Source: Paracoccaceae bacterium (GTDB lineage: Bacteria > Pseudomonadota > Alphaproteobacteria > Rhodobacterales > Rhodobacteraceae). Taken from it: 64,000 nucleotides of DNA. A program made the translations under genes and the position numbers. The stretch is from assembly GCA_958296035.1 (NCBI GenBank), contig OY282431.1, positions 3,580,037 through 3,644,036 on the forward strand, in the 5' to 3' direction. The notes beneath the pieces were generated by a model. It searched no databases and was not told where the DNA came from. It was given only the letters and a program-made list of their open reading frames with translations. Positions 1 to 9,459 of this stretch are shown in pieces; within the stretch, counting starts at the first letter, position 1; each line of letters opens with the position of its first letter.

Positions 1-914
1 GTATCATCGTCGAGACCTTCAGGCTCGAGAAAGATCTGGTGTGAGGACTTGTCGGAAAATCGGACAATTTTGTCCTCGATTGAAGGACAATAGCGCGGTC
101 CGGTGCTGCTGAAATGACCGCCATATATGGCCGATCTGTCCAGGTTGTTACGGATGATTTCATGCGTCGACGGGGTCGTATGGACAATATGACAATTGAC
201 TTGCCGCACACGCGGTCGCACCGACATGAATGAAAACATGACAGGAGACGCATCGCCGGGTTGTTTCTGGAGCCGACCCCAGTCGATGGTCCTGCCATCC
301 AGTCGCGGCGGCGTCCCGGTCTTCAGTCGTCCCAACGGGAAGTCCAGTGCCTCCAGCCTTTCAGCCAGCAGCACGCTTGCACTGTCACCGACACGCCCGG
401 CCGGTATCGCTGTTTCGCCGAGCCTGATCATCCCCCGCAGGAAAGTGCCGGTCGTCAAGACAACAGCCCTGCTTTGCAACTCGCTTCCATCGGCGAGGAC
501 AACGCCGCACAACCTGCCGCCCGACATCAACAGGTCTGCAACTTCGCCCTCCAGGATTGTCAACCCGGAAAGACTAGCCAACTGCCGTTGCATGGCAGTG
601 GCGTAAAGCGCTCGGTCGATCTGGGCGCGCGGGCCCTGGACTGCCGGCCCCTTGCGGCGATTCAGCAGCCGAAACTGTATTCCGGAGGCATCGGCGGTCC
701 TTGCCATTACACCGTCAAGCGCATCGATTTCACGAACCAGATGCCCTTTGCCAAGTCCACCAATCGCCGGATTGCACGACATCCTGCCGATGGCATTCCG
801 GTCAAGCGTGATCAGGGCCGTCCGGGAACCGGCCCGCACGGCTGCGGCTGCGGCCTCGGCGCCGGCATGCCCGCCGCCAACAATTGTTACGTCAAAATGT
901 TTCACGTGAAACAC
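1..914 (-). CDS. mnmG: MnmG (GidA) tRNA uridine modification enzyme, partial
   Basis: FAD- and NADH-dependent partner of MnmE; the pair installs the 5-carboxymethylaminomethyl group on wobble U34 of tRNAs in the cytoplasm. The window holds about the first 304 residues of roughly 620; the rest lies beyond base 1. The N-terminal dinucleotide-binding motif GGGHAG and later GxGTFLRG-like and [11 protein letters not shown] segments are diagnostic of MnmG. I choose the GTG at 914, which gives the N-terminus MFHVKH; a second GTG at 905 is possible. The start lies inside a parS palindrome and one base after the mnmE stop, so the two genes are almost certainly cotranscribed. The MFHVKH N-terminus is a known by-product of a parS site overlapping the start codon in alphaproteobacteria. 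Identity is secure; the exact start is less so. Confidence 0.93.
   Translation of the reverse strand, partial: MFHVKHFDVTIVGGGHAGAEAAAAAVRAGSRTALITLDRNAIGRMSCNPAIGGLGKGHLVREIDALDGVMARTADASGIQFRLLNRRKGPAVQGPRAQIDRALYATAMQRQLASLSGLTILEGEVADLLMSGGRLCGVVLADGSELQSRAVVLTTGTFLRGMIRLGETAIPAGRVGDSASVLLAERLEALDFPLGRLKTGTPPRLDGRTIDWGRLQKQPGDASPVMFSFMSVRPRVRQVNCHIVHTTPSTHEIIRNNLDRSAIYGGHFSSTGPRYCPSIEDKIVRFSDKSSHQIFLEPEGLDDD
898..913. other. parS: parS chromosome-partition site, copy 1
   Basis: The sequence TGTTTCACGTGAAACA is a perfect 16-bp palindrome and matches the widely conserved ParB-binding consensus exactly. It overlaps the start codon of mnmG, the position where alphaproteobacterial parS sites are often found close to parAB and the replication origin. 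ParB would load here and spread to form the segregation complex. The parAB genes are not visible, but in this lineage they usually follow mnmG/rsmG, that is, just beyond base 1. Confidence 0.93.
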
Positions 915-915
915 T

Positions 916-2235
916 CTATTTGCCAATGCAGAAAGTGGCAAATATTTCGCCTAGAACCTGCTCGATATCAACCGTTCCGGTTAGTGAGTCGAGAGCCTTG
1001 AGTGCATTTCTGATTTCCTCGGCACAGATTTCACCGCAAGGTAGCGGTGGCGCCAATGACGCTGCCGCAGCCCCAAGAGCACAGATAGCGGACTCGACTG
1101 CATTGCGATGGCGAATGTTGGTCATGGCCGAAACCCGTGAAAGCCGCCTGCTCAAAATCCCGGCAATACGGTCGATCATGGCATCGACACCCTCGCCCGT
1201 CAGGCCTGATACGCCGTCATGCATCCCGGAATGGCCGAGATCACACTTTCCGCAAAGAATGATGTCACTCTCCCGGGGCTCCAATCCGGCACCGCCCACG
1301 CCACAGGCATCGGCAAGAAATACGCGGAGATCTGCATTCTCGGCACGCGCCACCGTTCGCTCGACCCCGATCGCTTCTATCGGATCACTGGTCTGGCGCA
1401 GGCCGGCGGTGTCAAGTACCGTAACTGGTAGACCTCGCAGATCCATTCGAACCTCGACTATGTCGCGCGTGGTCCCGGCAATGCTTGAGGTTATGGCGGC
1501 CTCCCGACCTGCCAGATGGTTGAGCAAAGTCGATTTGCCGATATTCGGTCTCCCGACAATAGCCACCTCAAACCCGTCCCTGAGCCTCTCGGCGGTGGTA
1601 ATGCCGCCGAGTTCTGCCTCAAGATCTGCACGCAACTCGTCAATCACCGCACCGGCCTGATGACAGAGATCGGCTGGTAAATCCTCCTCCGAAAACTCAA
1701 GTTCGGTTTCCACCAGGGCCAGAGAGCGTGTCAGCCGTCGCTTCCAGGTGTCGACCCGGTGTCCTACTGCCCCGTCATACTGATTCTGGGCCTGACGCCT
1801 CTGCAACTCCGTTTCCGCATCAATCAGGTCGCCCAGGCCCTCGACCTGGGCAAGGTCCATGCGCCCCGACAGCAGAGCTCGCAAAGTGAATTCGCCAGGC
1901 CGGGCCGGACGTAGACCGGGCTGCCCGGCTAGTGCCTCAAGCACAGCCTGCGTTGTGGCGCGACCACCATGGATCTGCAACTCGGCCGATGACTCGCCGG
2001 TATAACTGCTGCCGGCCGAAAAGCGGATTATTAGACATTCATCAAGAACTGTGCCGTCGCAACGGCGCAGCTTGCGAAGAACGGCGCGACGCGGTGGGGG
2101 CAATGGCCCGGCCAATTGGCGAAGAAGCGCTGTAGTGTGGTCTCCGGAAACGCGAATTACTGCAATCGCTGCACGCCCCGGTGACGTGGCAGCTGCAAAG
2201 ATGGTATCCGTGTTCGTGGTCAGTCCCGAAATCAT
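916..2235 (-). CDS. mnmE: MnmE (TrmE) tRNA modification GTPase
   Basis: Potassium-activated GTPase that uses a formyl-folate derived C1 unit with MnmG to modify U34 of tRNAs. The 439 residues are the normal length. The N-terminal folate-binding domain starts with [12 protein letters not shown]. The G domain carries the G1 loop GRPNIGKST at about residues 228-236, an AGTTRD switch region and DTAG. The protein ends in the family-specific CIGK, whose cysteine is the conserved C-terminal one. The stop is one base from the mnmG start; the gene follows rho after a 36-base gap. The order rho-mnmE-mnmG on one strand is typical of alphaproteobacterial origin regions. Nothing looks damaged. Confidence 0.97.
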   Translation of the reverse strand: MISGLTTNTDTIFAAATSPGRAAIAVIRVSGDHTTALLRQLAGPLPPPRRAVLRKLRRCDGTVLDECLIIRFSAGSSYTGESSAELQIHGGRATTQAVLEALAGQPGLRPARPGEFTLRALLSGRMDLAQVEGLGDLIDAETELQRRQAQNQYDGAVGHRVDTWKRRLTRSLALVETELEFSEEDLPADLCHQAGAVIDELRADLEAELGGITTAERLRDGFEVAIVGRPNIGKSTLLNHLAGREAAITSSIAGTTRDIVEVRMDLRGLPVTVLDTAGLRQTSDPIEAIGVERTVARAENADLRVFLADACGVGGAGLEPRESDIILCGKCDLGHSGMHDGVSGLTGEGVDAMIDRIAGILSRRLSRVSAMTNIRHRNAVESAICALGAAAASLAPPLPCGEICAEEIRNALKALDSLTGTVDIEQVLGEIFATFCIGK

Positions 2236-2271
2236 TCTTGACGCGGCCCCCGAACCTGGCCGCCGGGGAAT

Positions 2272-3549
2272 CTACCTGCTGTTCATGGAAGTGAAAAAGT
2301 CGGTATTGGTTCGTGTAATCCTGAGTTTGGAAATCAGAAACTCGATGGCTTCCGTAGTACCCATGGACGTGAGAATGCGTCGCAGCATGAAGGTCTTCTG
2401 CAGGTCCTGACGGGAAACAAGCAAATCTTCCTTGCGTGTACCGGATTTGAGAATATCCATCGACGGATAAACCCGCTTGTCAGCGACCTTGCGGTCGAGA
2501 ACGAGTTCAGAATTTCCTGTTCCCTTGAATTCCTCGAATATGACCTCGTCCATGCGGCTGCCAGTGTCGATCAGAGCGGTGGCAATGATGGTAAGCGATC
2601 CGCCTTCCTCAATATTGCGAGCGGCACCGAAAAAGCGCTTTGGACGCTGCAAGGCATTGGCATCAACACCACCACTCAAGACCTTGCCCGAAGAGGGAAC
2701 GACAGCGTTGAAGGCGCGCCCGAGACGGGTGATGGAATCAAGCAGAATTACCACATCCCGCTTGTTTTCTACCAGCCGCTTGGCTTTCTCGATAACCATC
2801 TCGGACACCTTGACATGACGCGTGGCCGGCTCATCAAAGGTCGACGATATGACCTCTCCCTTAACGCTGCGCTGCATGTCAGTGACTTCTTCTGGCCGCT
2901 CGTCAACGAGCAGGACAATAAGATAGCACTCGGGGTGATTGGATTCGATGGATTTGGCGATATTCTGCAAGAGCACGGTCTTGCCTGTTCTCGGGGGTGC
3001 CACGATCAGAGCACGCTGGCCCTTTCCGAGCGGTGCCACCAGGTCGATTATACGGGCCGACAGATCTTTCGAGCGAATATCCTCTATTTCCATGCTAATT
3101 CGCTGGTCGGGATAAAGAGGCGTCAGATTGTCGAAGTGAACGCGGTACCTGGCAGTTTCGGGATCGCTATAATTGAGCATCGAAACGTTGGTCAGCGTGA
3201 AATACTTCTGTCCGGGACCCGGAGCCTGCAATTCACCAGCAACAGTCGAGCCGGTTCGCAAGCCAAAGAGACGGATGATTCTAGGACTGACATAAATGTC
3301 GACAGGGCCCGGAAGATAATTCGATTCCCGGGAGCGCAGGTAGCCGAAACCGTCCTGCAGAACTTCGAGCACGCCGTCGTCGCTGAACACTTTCCAGCCT
3401 TGGGCAGCCCGTTTCTTGATAACCTCGGAAATGATGGCATCCTTGGACATACCGGAAGGATTTTCGACACCGAGCTCACCGGCCATGGTGAGCAACTCGG
3501 CAGGCTTGATCGCCTTCAGTTCGGAGACGTGAATTTGCTGATTGGACAT
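2272..3549 (-). CDS. rho: Transcription termination factor Rho
   Basis: Hexameric RNA-dependent ATPase that ends transcription at rut sites. The protein has 425 residues. It shows an N-terminal helical Rho_N domain ([20 protein letters not shown]), a cold-shock-like RNA-binding domain with GFGYLRS near residues 68-74, the Walker A loop [17 protein letters not shown], and the Q/R-loop SGGVDANAL segment near residue 290. All are standard. It lies upstream of mnmE on the same strand and is probably the first gene of that operon. Nothing downstream of it suggests attenuation, and no Rho leader peptide was recognised in the upstream gap. Confidence 0.97.
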   Translation of the reverse strand: MSNQQIHVSELKAIKPAELLTMAGELGVENPSGMSKDAIISEVIKKRAAQGWKVFSDDGVLEVLQDGFGYLRSRESNYLPGPVDIYVSPRIIRLFGLRTGSTVAGELQAPGPGQKYFTLTNVSMLNYSDPETARYRVHFDNLTPLYPDQRISMEIEDIRSKDLSARIIDLVAPLGKGQRALIVAPPRTGKTVLLQNIAKSIESNHPECYLIVLLVDERPEEVTDMQRSVKGEVISSTFDEPATRHVKVSEMVIEKAKRLVENKRDVVILLDSITRLGRAFNAVVPSSGKVLSGGVDANALQRPKRFFGAARNIEEGGSLTIIATALIDTGSRMDEVIFEEFKGTGNSELVLDRKVADKRVYPSMDILKSGTRKEDLLVSRQDLQKTFMLRRILTSMGTTEAIEFLISKLRITRTNTDFFTSMNSR

Positions 3550-4045
3550 AGTGTAATAGTCACCTGCAGTCCTGCCGCGACCACGATCACGAGAGGGATG
3601 TTAAGGGAAGAACAAAGCGCCGGACGGCTTAAGGTCAGATAGGTCCTTCGATCCGACAAGTCAACCGAAGGTTGTGTCTAATGTCTCGGATTTAACCACG
3701 GCAAAGCAGTTGCTACGCAGTGATTACGAGTGTTGCCCGAAATCCAGCGGAGGTAAAGATCATGAGACTTGCGGCACCGAACAGGGAGACGCCGCCAGTT
3801 GATTCAGAACTCTCCTGATCCAGGCCTAAACGACCGAACGGAGAACGGCGTCCAGCCGATGTGGTCGGGCGTTCCGTAGCAGCAGCCCGCATTGCGAAGG
3901 GTGATTGCGAAGACACACGACTTTCTCGGCCAGCCAGGCGCAAAGGTGTTATGGCGGGAGCAAGGGCACATCAAGACAACACAACATCCGGAGAGTGCAG
4001 CAAGGTTGCAAGGCTTGCTGCGGAAAGGCGTTGGAAGCGACAAAT
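3550..4045. other. Gap upstream of rho, no gene recognised
   Basis: About 500 bases in which short open frames exist on both strands but none resembles a family I know. The rho promoter should lie here, but I could not pick a convincing -35/-10 pair. In related genomes heme genes often precede rho; they are absent, which suggests rearrangement. Confidence 0.4.
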
Positions 4046-4258
4046 GTCGATCAGTTATGCGGTGACGAGCTCACACAGCTAAACCGGGCAGTTGCCTCAA
4101 GGATGGGCGGGGACTGTGTGTTTATCAATTGTGGATTGAGATCGCCGTTGGATGATGCGTTTCGCGTGGTTATAGAGGAAATCAAGTGCTCCGGAGACCA
4201 ATGGTGTCATGTCGTCATATTGGAAACAACCAATGGCCCTACGGCGACGACACCCTAA
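4046..4258 (+). pseudogene. Remnant of an SDH-family Clp-fold serine protease
   Basis: The 71-codon stretch translates to a segment containing FINCGLRSPLDD, FRVVIEEIK and VVILETTNG. This is the N-terminal part of the Clp-fold serine proteinase family (Pfam SDH_sah), in which a FINxPIRxPLDD-like strand precedes VVxLETxGG. The frame has no start codon at the expected place, since upstream residues are unrelated, and it ends shortly after the LETTxG motif. A possible continuation in another frame is the YxYLGPV-like piece near 4280-4300. The nucleophile-bearing YSAGT segment was not found. I infer a 5' relic with at least one frameshift and a large 3' deletion. Confidence 0.45.
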
Positions 4259-4515
4259 TCCCGGATGGTATGGATAGTCGGTCTTATCAATACCTGGGCC
4301 CGGTAGGAACAGGGGAATGGGCTGCAGGCCGCCTGAAGCTAGCGGACCGGAAGGCGAAGTATTACGGGTAGACTTCTCGCCGACTGTCTTCAGCCGTCAA
4401 CGGTTCTACACTGTTGCTGCCTTCGTGACCAACTGTGCCTGAAGTGGAAGGTGGATGCTGGACCATCTGGTCCGCTCGGCAACTCGTGGTAGCTTCGATT
4501 TGCCCGAAATTGACC

Positions 4516-5475
4516 TCAGTCGCCAACGGCTCGCCAGCGAATGCTTTCAGGCGGTCCGGCCCGGGCCAAGGCTCCGTAAAGCGGCTCGCCGGGCAACTCC
4601 CGGGCGAGGAGCGGGCGCAGTTGCAACAATTTCTCAAGATCAATTCCGGTTGCAAATCCGCTGCGCTCGCAAAGAAAGACAAGATCCTCGAAAACCACAT
4701 TGCCAGTCGCGCCCGGCGCAAAAGGACATCCTCCGAGACCCCCCAGGGTTCCATCAAGAATGCGAATGCCGGACTGCAATGCCGCAAACGCATTGGCAAT
4801 TCCGGTTCCCCTCGTATCATGCAGATGAATGATTACCGGAACAGGAAACAGGCGTGGAACGACGAGGCGGCAAAGTTCTTCAACCTGACAGGGGCCGGCA
4901 AACCCGACCGTGTCGGCAAACGCAATGACTTCTGCTCCGGCCTCCACGCAGGCAGTGGCGATTCGCAGGACATCGGTTGGCGAAACGTCACCGGCGATCG
5001 AGCAGCCGAAGGCTACAGAAATCGCCGCGCATATCAGTGGACGACCGTTGGTGCGCTCGCCAGCGGCTCGGGAAACCAACCCGATAGCAGATTGCCGCGT
5101 CCGACGGATATTCGAAAGGCTGTGCTCCTCGGTTGCCGACACCGATATAACGATTTCATCCACCCCGGTCTGCAATGCGTCGGCGATGGCCCGCTCATTC
5201 AAAGTCAGAGCAGAACTGAAGGCTCCGTCAAGCTGACTGACTGTCGAAATCAACCGGCGAATGTCTTCGAACTGCGGAAAAGTCCTGGTCGGCAGGAATG
5301 AGCCGACCTCGAAATGACGCACGCCTGCTGCATGCGCCGTTTCAAGCCATTCCATTTTGGCTGCAGTAGACGGAAAAGTCCTGGTCAATTGCAATCCGTC
5401 ACGCAGCCCAAGTTCGCGTAAAACCACGCCGTGTTGCGGATACAGGCGTCGTGCAGCCATGTCAGTCGGGCTCAT
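4516..5475 (-). CDS. Hydroxymethylglutaryl-CoA lyase-like aldolase
   Basis: A DRE-TIM metallolyase-type enzyme that cleaves 3-hydroxy-3-methylglutaryl-CoA or a related acyl-CoA to acetyl-CoA plus a keto product. The 319 residues show the substrate/metal motif LRDGLQ near residue 23, HLHDTRGTG (metal-binding histidines) near 218, and the glycine-rich loop GGLGGCPFAPGATGN with the catalytic cysteine near 243. These are the hallmark features of HMG-CoA lyases. Its ATG overlaps the stop of the upstream CoA-transferase gene (ATGA), so translation is coupled. An alternative in-frame ATG lies five codons in. The substrate is not certain, because the neighbouring CoA transferase and acyl-CoA dehydrogenase suggest branched or hydroxylated acyl-CoA catabolism. 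Confidence 0.85.
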   Translation of the reverse strand: MSPTDMAARRLYPQHGVVLRELGLRDGLQLTRTFPSTAAKMEWLETAHAAGVRHFEVGSFLPTRTFPQFEDIRRLISTVSQLDGAFSSALTLNERAIADALQTGVDEIVISVSATEEHSLSNIRRTRQSAIGLVSRAAGERTNGRPLICAAISVAFGCSIAGDVSPTDVLRIATACVEAGAEVIAFADTVGFAGPCQVEELCRLVVPRLFPVPVIIHLHDTRGTGIANAFAALQSGIRILDGTLGGLGGCPFAPGATGNVVFEDLVFLCERSGFATGIDLEKLLQLRPLLARELPGEPLYGALARAGPPESIRWRAVGD

Positions 5476-6683
5476 TGTTCTGCCTCGCCAGGCTTGACAA
5501 TCGAATGCCTGTCGAAACCGAGCTCGTCCATGATCTGCTCTGTATGCTGGCCCAGTTCCGGCACGTTCAATTCCCTTCCGATGCGTTGTTGATTGACTTC
5601 AACCGGAAGGGCTGGAAAGCGCAATTTCCTGTTTCCGGGCAGGCGGCTGAACGACAGCCCTCCCGACGCCTGCGCTTGTGGATCATCATACATTTCAGCC
5701 GGTCTGGCAACAGCGGAAAAAGGAATGCCCTCACGCTCGAGAACGGCAGTCAGCCTGTCGAACGCCATGCCAGAAACCGCCTGTGCAACGCGCGGTACGG
5801 TCCAGTCCCGCGCAGCAATCTGATCCATGCGGGTTTGCAGTCTCGGGTCAGCCAGCAGGTCCGTCAATCCGAGTATCGAACAAAGCGCTTGCCATTGCGA
5901 TTCTGATACAGCGGCGACAAATATGTGCATTCCATCAACGGTCGAAAAAATATCGTACACCGGCCACGAAAAAGCTCGATTGGGCATGGGGTCCGGTTCC
6001 ACGTCGAGGAGTCCGAACTGAACCATGTGCTGGGCCACAAGCAACAGGCTGTTTTCGAACAATCCAACGCGCAAGTGGCGGCCCAAACCGGTCTGTTCCC
6101 TTTCCTGCAAGGCACCAATCACGGCATAGGCACCAAAAAGCCCCCCCATGATGTCATTGATAGACGAACCAACCCGCAATGGACGGCCAGGCGGGCCGGT
6201 CATGTAGGCGAGTCCGGTCATCATCTGCACGACCTCGTCAAGTGCCGCGCGATGCTGGTACGGACCTGTCAGAAATCCCTTGCAGGCTACTGTGACAAGC
6301 TTCGGAAATCGCTCTGCCAGTTGCTCGGGCGCTATGCCCATTCCAGACAAGGACGCATCGCGGAAATTCTCGAGAAGCACGTCGGCCGTGGCCAGCAACC
6401 TGTCGAAAGCGCAACGTCCATCCCGGGTTGTCATGTCAATGGTCACGGATTTCTTGCCGCGATTGAAGGTCGGAAAAAAGGATGCCCCCATACCGGTCAG
6501 CTGGCGTGTCTTGTCGCCACCCGGCGGTTCGACCTTGATGACTTCGGCACCAAAGCTGGCAAGAAAAAGGCCGCAACTTGGACCGAAGATCATGTGTGTG
6601 AGCTCCACGACCCTTATCCCCGCCAGCGGCTTGAACGCCGCATCTGCGCTCACTGCCGGGTGCCTATCGGTTTTGTGTTCCAC
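5472..6683 (-). CDS. CaiB/BaiF family (class III) CoA transferase
   Basis: Moves CoA between carboxylic acids through an aspartyl-CoA enzyme intermediate. The 403 residues match the family length. Family features include the N-terminal LAGIRVVELTHMIFGPSCG, VIKVEPPGGDKTR, FNRGKKSVTIDM, the LLENFRDASL loop and SSINDIMGG, which contains the expected catalytic aspartate. The gene overlaps the start of the lyase gene downstream and lies 64 bases after the acyl-CoA dehydrogenase stop, in one leftward operon. The acyl donor and acceptor cannot be read from sequence. No defect seen. Confidence 0.9.
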   Translation of the reverse strand: MEHKTDRHPAVSADAAFKPLAGIRVVELTHMIFGPSCGLFLASFGAEVIKVEPPGGDKTRQLTGMGASFFPTFNRGKKSVTIDMTTRDGRCAFDRLLATADVLLENFRDASLSGMGIAPEQLAERFPKLVTVACKGFLTGPYQHRAALDEVVQMMTGLAYMTGPPGRPLRVGSSINDIMGGLFGAYAVIGALQEREQTGLGRHLRVGLFENSLLLVAQHMVQFGLLDVEPDPMPNRAFSWPVYDIFSTVDGMHIFVAAVSESQWQALCSILGLTDLLADPRLQTRMDQIAARDWTVPRVAQAVSGMAFDRLTAVLEREGIPFSAVARPAEMYDDPQAQASGGLSFSRLPGNRKLRFPALPVEVNQQRIGRELNVPELGQHTEQIMDELGFDRHSIVKPGEAEQ

Positions 6684-6747
6684 AGGCTCAAGTCACCTTT
6701 CAATGATTTGCAACACCGGCGTTCCAGCCAATATTTACGAGATCTCG

Positions 6748-7962
6748 TCACCTTGATTCGACTCGCTTCAACTCGTTGCGCGCTATCAGACGCAAATGTA
6801 CCTCATCGGGACCGTCGATGAAGCGAAGCGCTCTTCCCCAGGTCCACAGGTTAGCCAATGGTGTGTCGTTGGATAGACCGGCAGCCCCCCAAATCTGCAT
6901 GGCACGGTCGAGGACGCGTGTTTGCAGGTTGGCCGCAGCAACCTTGATCTCCGACACAAGCACCCGCGCTGCCCTGTTGCCATCACGGTCCATCAACCAG
7001 CTCGTATACAGGTTAAGTAACCTGGCCTGGTCTATCTCGATCCTGCTGTGGGCAATCCAGTCCTGTATGTTGGCATAATCCGCCAGATTCCTGCCGAACG
7101 TCGAGCGGGAAAGCGCGCGCTCGCACATCAGGTCCAGAGCACGCTCGCACTGGCCAATCGTACGCATACAATGGTGTACTCTTCCTGGACCAAGCCTGGC
7201 CTGGGCAACCGCAAACCCTGCCCCTTCCTGACCCAGGAGGTTTTGACGTGGAACAACGACATTGTCGAACGCCAGTTCGCAGTGCCCCTCGGGAGCAAAG
7301 TGATTCATGATCGGAATGTTCCGCACGACCTTGAAGCCGCGGGCGTCGACTGGCACAATGACAAAGCTGTGGCGACCATGACGCGGCTCGTTGCCATCAG
7401 GATCGGTCAGACCCAATACCAGAGTAAACGCAAATCTGGGGTGGGCAGCACCAGTTGTGAACCACTTGCGGCCATTTATGACGTAAGAATGGCCTTTTCG
7501 CCGGATTGTTGTGGCAAGATTGGTTGGGTCGGATGAAGCGCAGTCCGGTTCGGTTATCGAAACCGCCGAGCGCATGCTGCCCTCCATCAGAGGATCAAGC
7601 CAACGCTGTTTCTGCTCGTCGGTTCCAAACATGTGGAGGATTTCCATGTTGCCAGTGTCTGGAGCGCTGCAGTTGAACACTTCGGATGCCCAGGGGAGTC
7701 GCCCCATGATCTCGGCAAGAGGTGCGTATTCGAGGTTGGACAGTCGCGTTCCCGGCTCGTTCTTCCCCAATCCGGGAAGAAACAGGTTCCACAATCCCGA
7801 CGCCCTCGCTTTCGACTTCAGATCATCGATCAGGTCCATCGGGTATTCACCCTGTTGTACCTTGCGGCTCCATTCGGTGTCGGCGGGCCACACCTGCGTG
7901 TTCATGAAATCTTCGAGTTGCGCGCCCAGCTGCCTGACCCGCGCCGAGGGTTCAAAATCCAT
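6748..7962 (-). CDS. Acyl-CoA dehydrogenase, ACAD10/11 or LvaC-like
   Basis: FAD enzyme of the acyl-CoA dehydrogenase family, 404 residues. It has the central SITEPDCASSDPTNLATT FAD/substrate loop near residue 135, the WFTTGAAHPRF strand, the long C-terminal helical domain with YANIQDWIAHSRIEIDQARLL, and the closing IWGAAGLSNDTPLANLW segment. This C-terminal pattern is that of the ACAD10/ACAD11 branch. It is followed downstream by the CoA transferase and preceded, only 5 bases away, by a phosphotransferase-type kinase. That kinase-ACAD pairing is also fused in eukaryotic ACAD10/11 and occurs in the levulinate operon (LvaA/LvaC), where it handles 4-hydroxyacyl-CoA. That role here is inference. 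Confidence 0.9.
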   Translation of the reverse strand: MDFEPSARVRQLGAQLEDFMNTQVWPADTEWSRKVQQGEYPMDLIDDLKSKARASGLWNLFLPGLGKNEPGTRLSNLEYAPLAEIMGRLPWASEVFNCSAPDTGNMEILHMFGTDEQKQRWLDPLMEGSMRSAVSITEPDCASSDPTNLATTIRRKGHSYVINGRKWFTTGAAHPRFAFTLVLGLTDPDGNEPRHGRHSFVIVPVDARGFKVVRNIPIMNHFAPEGHCELAFDNVVVPRQNLLGQEGAGFAVAQARLGPGRVHHCMRTIGQCERALDLMCERALSRSTFGRNLADYANIQDWIAHSRIEIDQARLLNLYTSWLMDRDGNRAARVLVSEIKVAAANLQTRVLDRAMQIWGAAGLSNDTPLANLWTWGRALRFIDGPDEVHLRLIARNELKRVESR

Positions 7963-7967
7963 AGGTT

Positions 7968-9065
7968 CTATCCCCTGTTGGCCAGTGACTGTGCGACATC
8001 CATAAAGTCCTCGCCAGCAACTGTCAGTTCAACCGCCCGTCGTGCCAGAACAGGAACGGCATTACCCAGCCTTGCGGCATCGGTCGCTGCTGCATTGCCT
8101 CGCCGGGCACGGTCGAGCACACCTTCATAGATAGCAGCGTTTCGAAACAGTGCAAAAGCCATGTGGAACTTGCTCAACCGCAAATCGGTAGCGGCCTCCT
8201 TGAAGTAAGCGTCGGCGAATTCGGACATGGTCAAGCCGCAGATGCTCGCCGATGAACGAGGCGCTCGCTGGATATCGGCCTGGATGTCGCTCATGACCCA
8301 GATATAGGCACAAACATGTGCCAGATCGGCAAAGGGATGGCCGAGAGTTGACAATTCCCAGTCGAGCACTGCCCTTATGCTGCTCCCGGTCGGATGAAAG
8401 ATGACATTTCCGGAACGATAGTCTCCGTGAACAATGGTTGTCGCGGTCTCCTGTGGCAGATTGTCCAGAAGCCAGTCAGGAAGTCGGTTCATATCCTGGA
8501 GATCCCTGCCCTTTGACAGTTTCCATTGACGGGACCAGAGGTTGATTTGCCGAGCAAAATAGTCCTTTTGACGACCAAAGGCACGCAATCCAGCGGCATC
8601 AATATCTACGGAATGTATGCGGGCGAGCATGCGGGCCAGGTTGAGAAGCATGGGACGAACCTGCGCTCTGTCAACACCGGGAAGCGAGTCCTGCTGAAAG
8701 GTGCGCCCCTCTACGTGATCCATTATGTAGAATTCAGTTCGCGCAATTGCCGGATCGGTGCAGTGCAGGATCACGCGCGGGACAGCCACCCCTGTAGACC
8801 ATAGAGCTTGCTGGACACGATATTCCCTGCCCACCGCATGGGCAGAGGGAAGAAGCACACCGTCCGGGCGTCGCCGCAACACAAGCTTTCGATTGTCGTA
8901 GGCGAGAATGTAGGTCGGGTTGGATTGTCCGCCCTGTGCTCTGAGCATGCGAAGCCGACCCCTCAGGCCCGGTATATTGGCCTTGAGGAAATGGTCGACA
9001 AGGCGCCCATCCAGGTCGACACCCGGAATACCGGATGTTGAGTTGGCTGATTTAGTCGATCCCAT
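7968..9065 (-). CDS. Aminoglycoside phosphotransferase-fold kinase, LvaA/ACAD10-like
   Basis: A 365-residue protein-kinase-like fold enzyme of the APH family. Visible motifs are an N-terminal substrate-binding segment (GGQSNPTYIL), the LRRRP lysine strand, the catalytic loop HGDYRSGN near residue 205, and DWELSTLGHPFADLAH containing the metal-binding aspartate. Members encoded beside ACAD10/11-type dehydrogenases phosphorylate the hydroxyl of 4-hydroxyacyl-CoA so that the dehydrogenase can remove it. I start at the ATG at 9065 (MGSTKSAN); an upstream ATG at 9113 would add 16 unlike residues. It is the first gene of the leftward catabolic operon, so the promoter should lie in 9066-9435. Confidence 0.85.
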   Translation of the reverse strand: MGSTKSANSTSGIPGVDLDGRLVDHFLKANIPGLRGRLRMLRAQGGQSNPTYILAYDNRKLVLRRRPDGVLLPSAHAVGREYRVQQALWSTGVAVPRVILHCTDPAIARTEFYIMDHVEGRTFQQDSLPGVDRAQVRPMLLNLARMLARIHSVDIDAAGLRAFGRQKDYFARQINLWSRQWKLSKGRDLQDMNRLPDWLLDNLPQETATTIVHGDYRSGNVIFHPTGSSIRAVLDWELSTLGHPFADLAHVCAYIWVMSDIQADIQRAPRSSASICGLTMSEFADAYFKEAATDLRLSKFHMAFALFRNAAIYEGVLDRARRGNAAATDAARLGNAVPVLARRAVELTVAGEDFMDVAQSLANRG

Positions 9066-9257
9066 GTCGATCAGCTGTCTCCAATTCGAGTGGTCGGCGC
9101 ACCCGTTCCTCATGCTCCACCCTATAGCCTGCCGCTACAGCAGGGCACTGCGCAAGCCGCGCCCGGATTCTCTTCCGCCTAACAGATTCGAGGTACTCGG
9201 GCAATCGCCGGTGCCCGTGGGCAAGGCCATTGGGATGTCCGGTTGTCTGAATAGCTT

Positions 9258-9392
9258 TCACCAGGTAAGGCCAACCGGAATTTCTGGTCGTAAACCAATG
9301 CATTCCTGAGCGTATCTGGCGAAGTTTGCCACCAGCACAATATCACCATGCCGCACAAAGTCGGGTGAAGCAACCCCCGGCATGCGTGGCAT
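9258..9392 (-). CDS. 44-residue open frame, unrecognised
   Basis: Within the 370-base gap upstream of the kinase operon, the minus strand holds a complete frame of 44 codons starting MPRMPGVASPDFVRHG and containing DIVLVANFARYAQE. It has a normal hydrophobic/hydrophilic mix and could be real, or the tail end of an eroded gene. I do not recognise a family, and no good ribosome-binding site precedes it. It would be transcribed in the same direction as the kinase operon. Treat as tentative. Confidence 0.2.
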   Translation of the reverse strand: MPRMPGVASPDFVRHGDIVLVANFARYAQECIGLRPEIPVGLTW

Positions 9393-9405
9393 ATTGGGAT
9401 GAAGG

Positions 9406-9420
9406 CCTGTAAATTACAGG
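9406..9420. promoter_or_regulatory. Perfect inverted repeat, candidate operator
   Basis: CCTGTAA-A-TTACAGG is a perfect 7-1-7 inverted repeat placed 40 bases before the aminotransferase start and upstream of the leftward kinase operon. Its size and symmetry fit a dimeric regulator binding site (GntR-type sites look similar), but no regulator gene is adjacent. Confidence 0.35.
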
Positions 9421-9459
9421 TATAGAAAACCCGGGTTGGCTAAAGGCGGAGGAAAGCGA

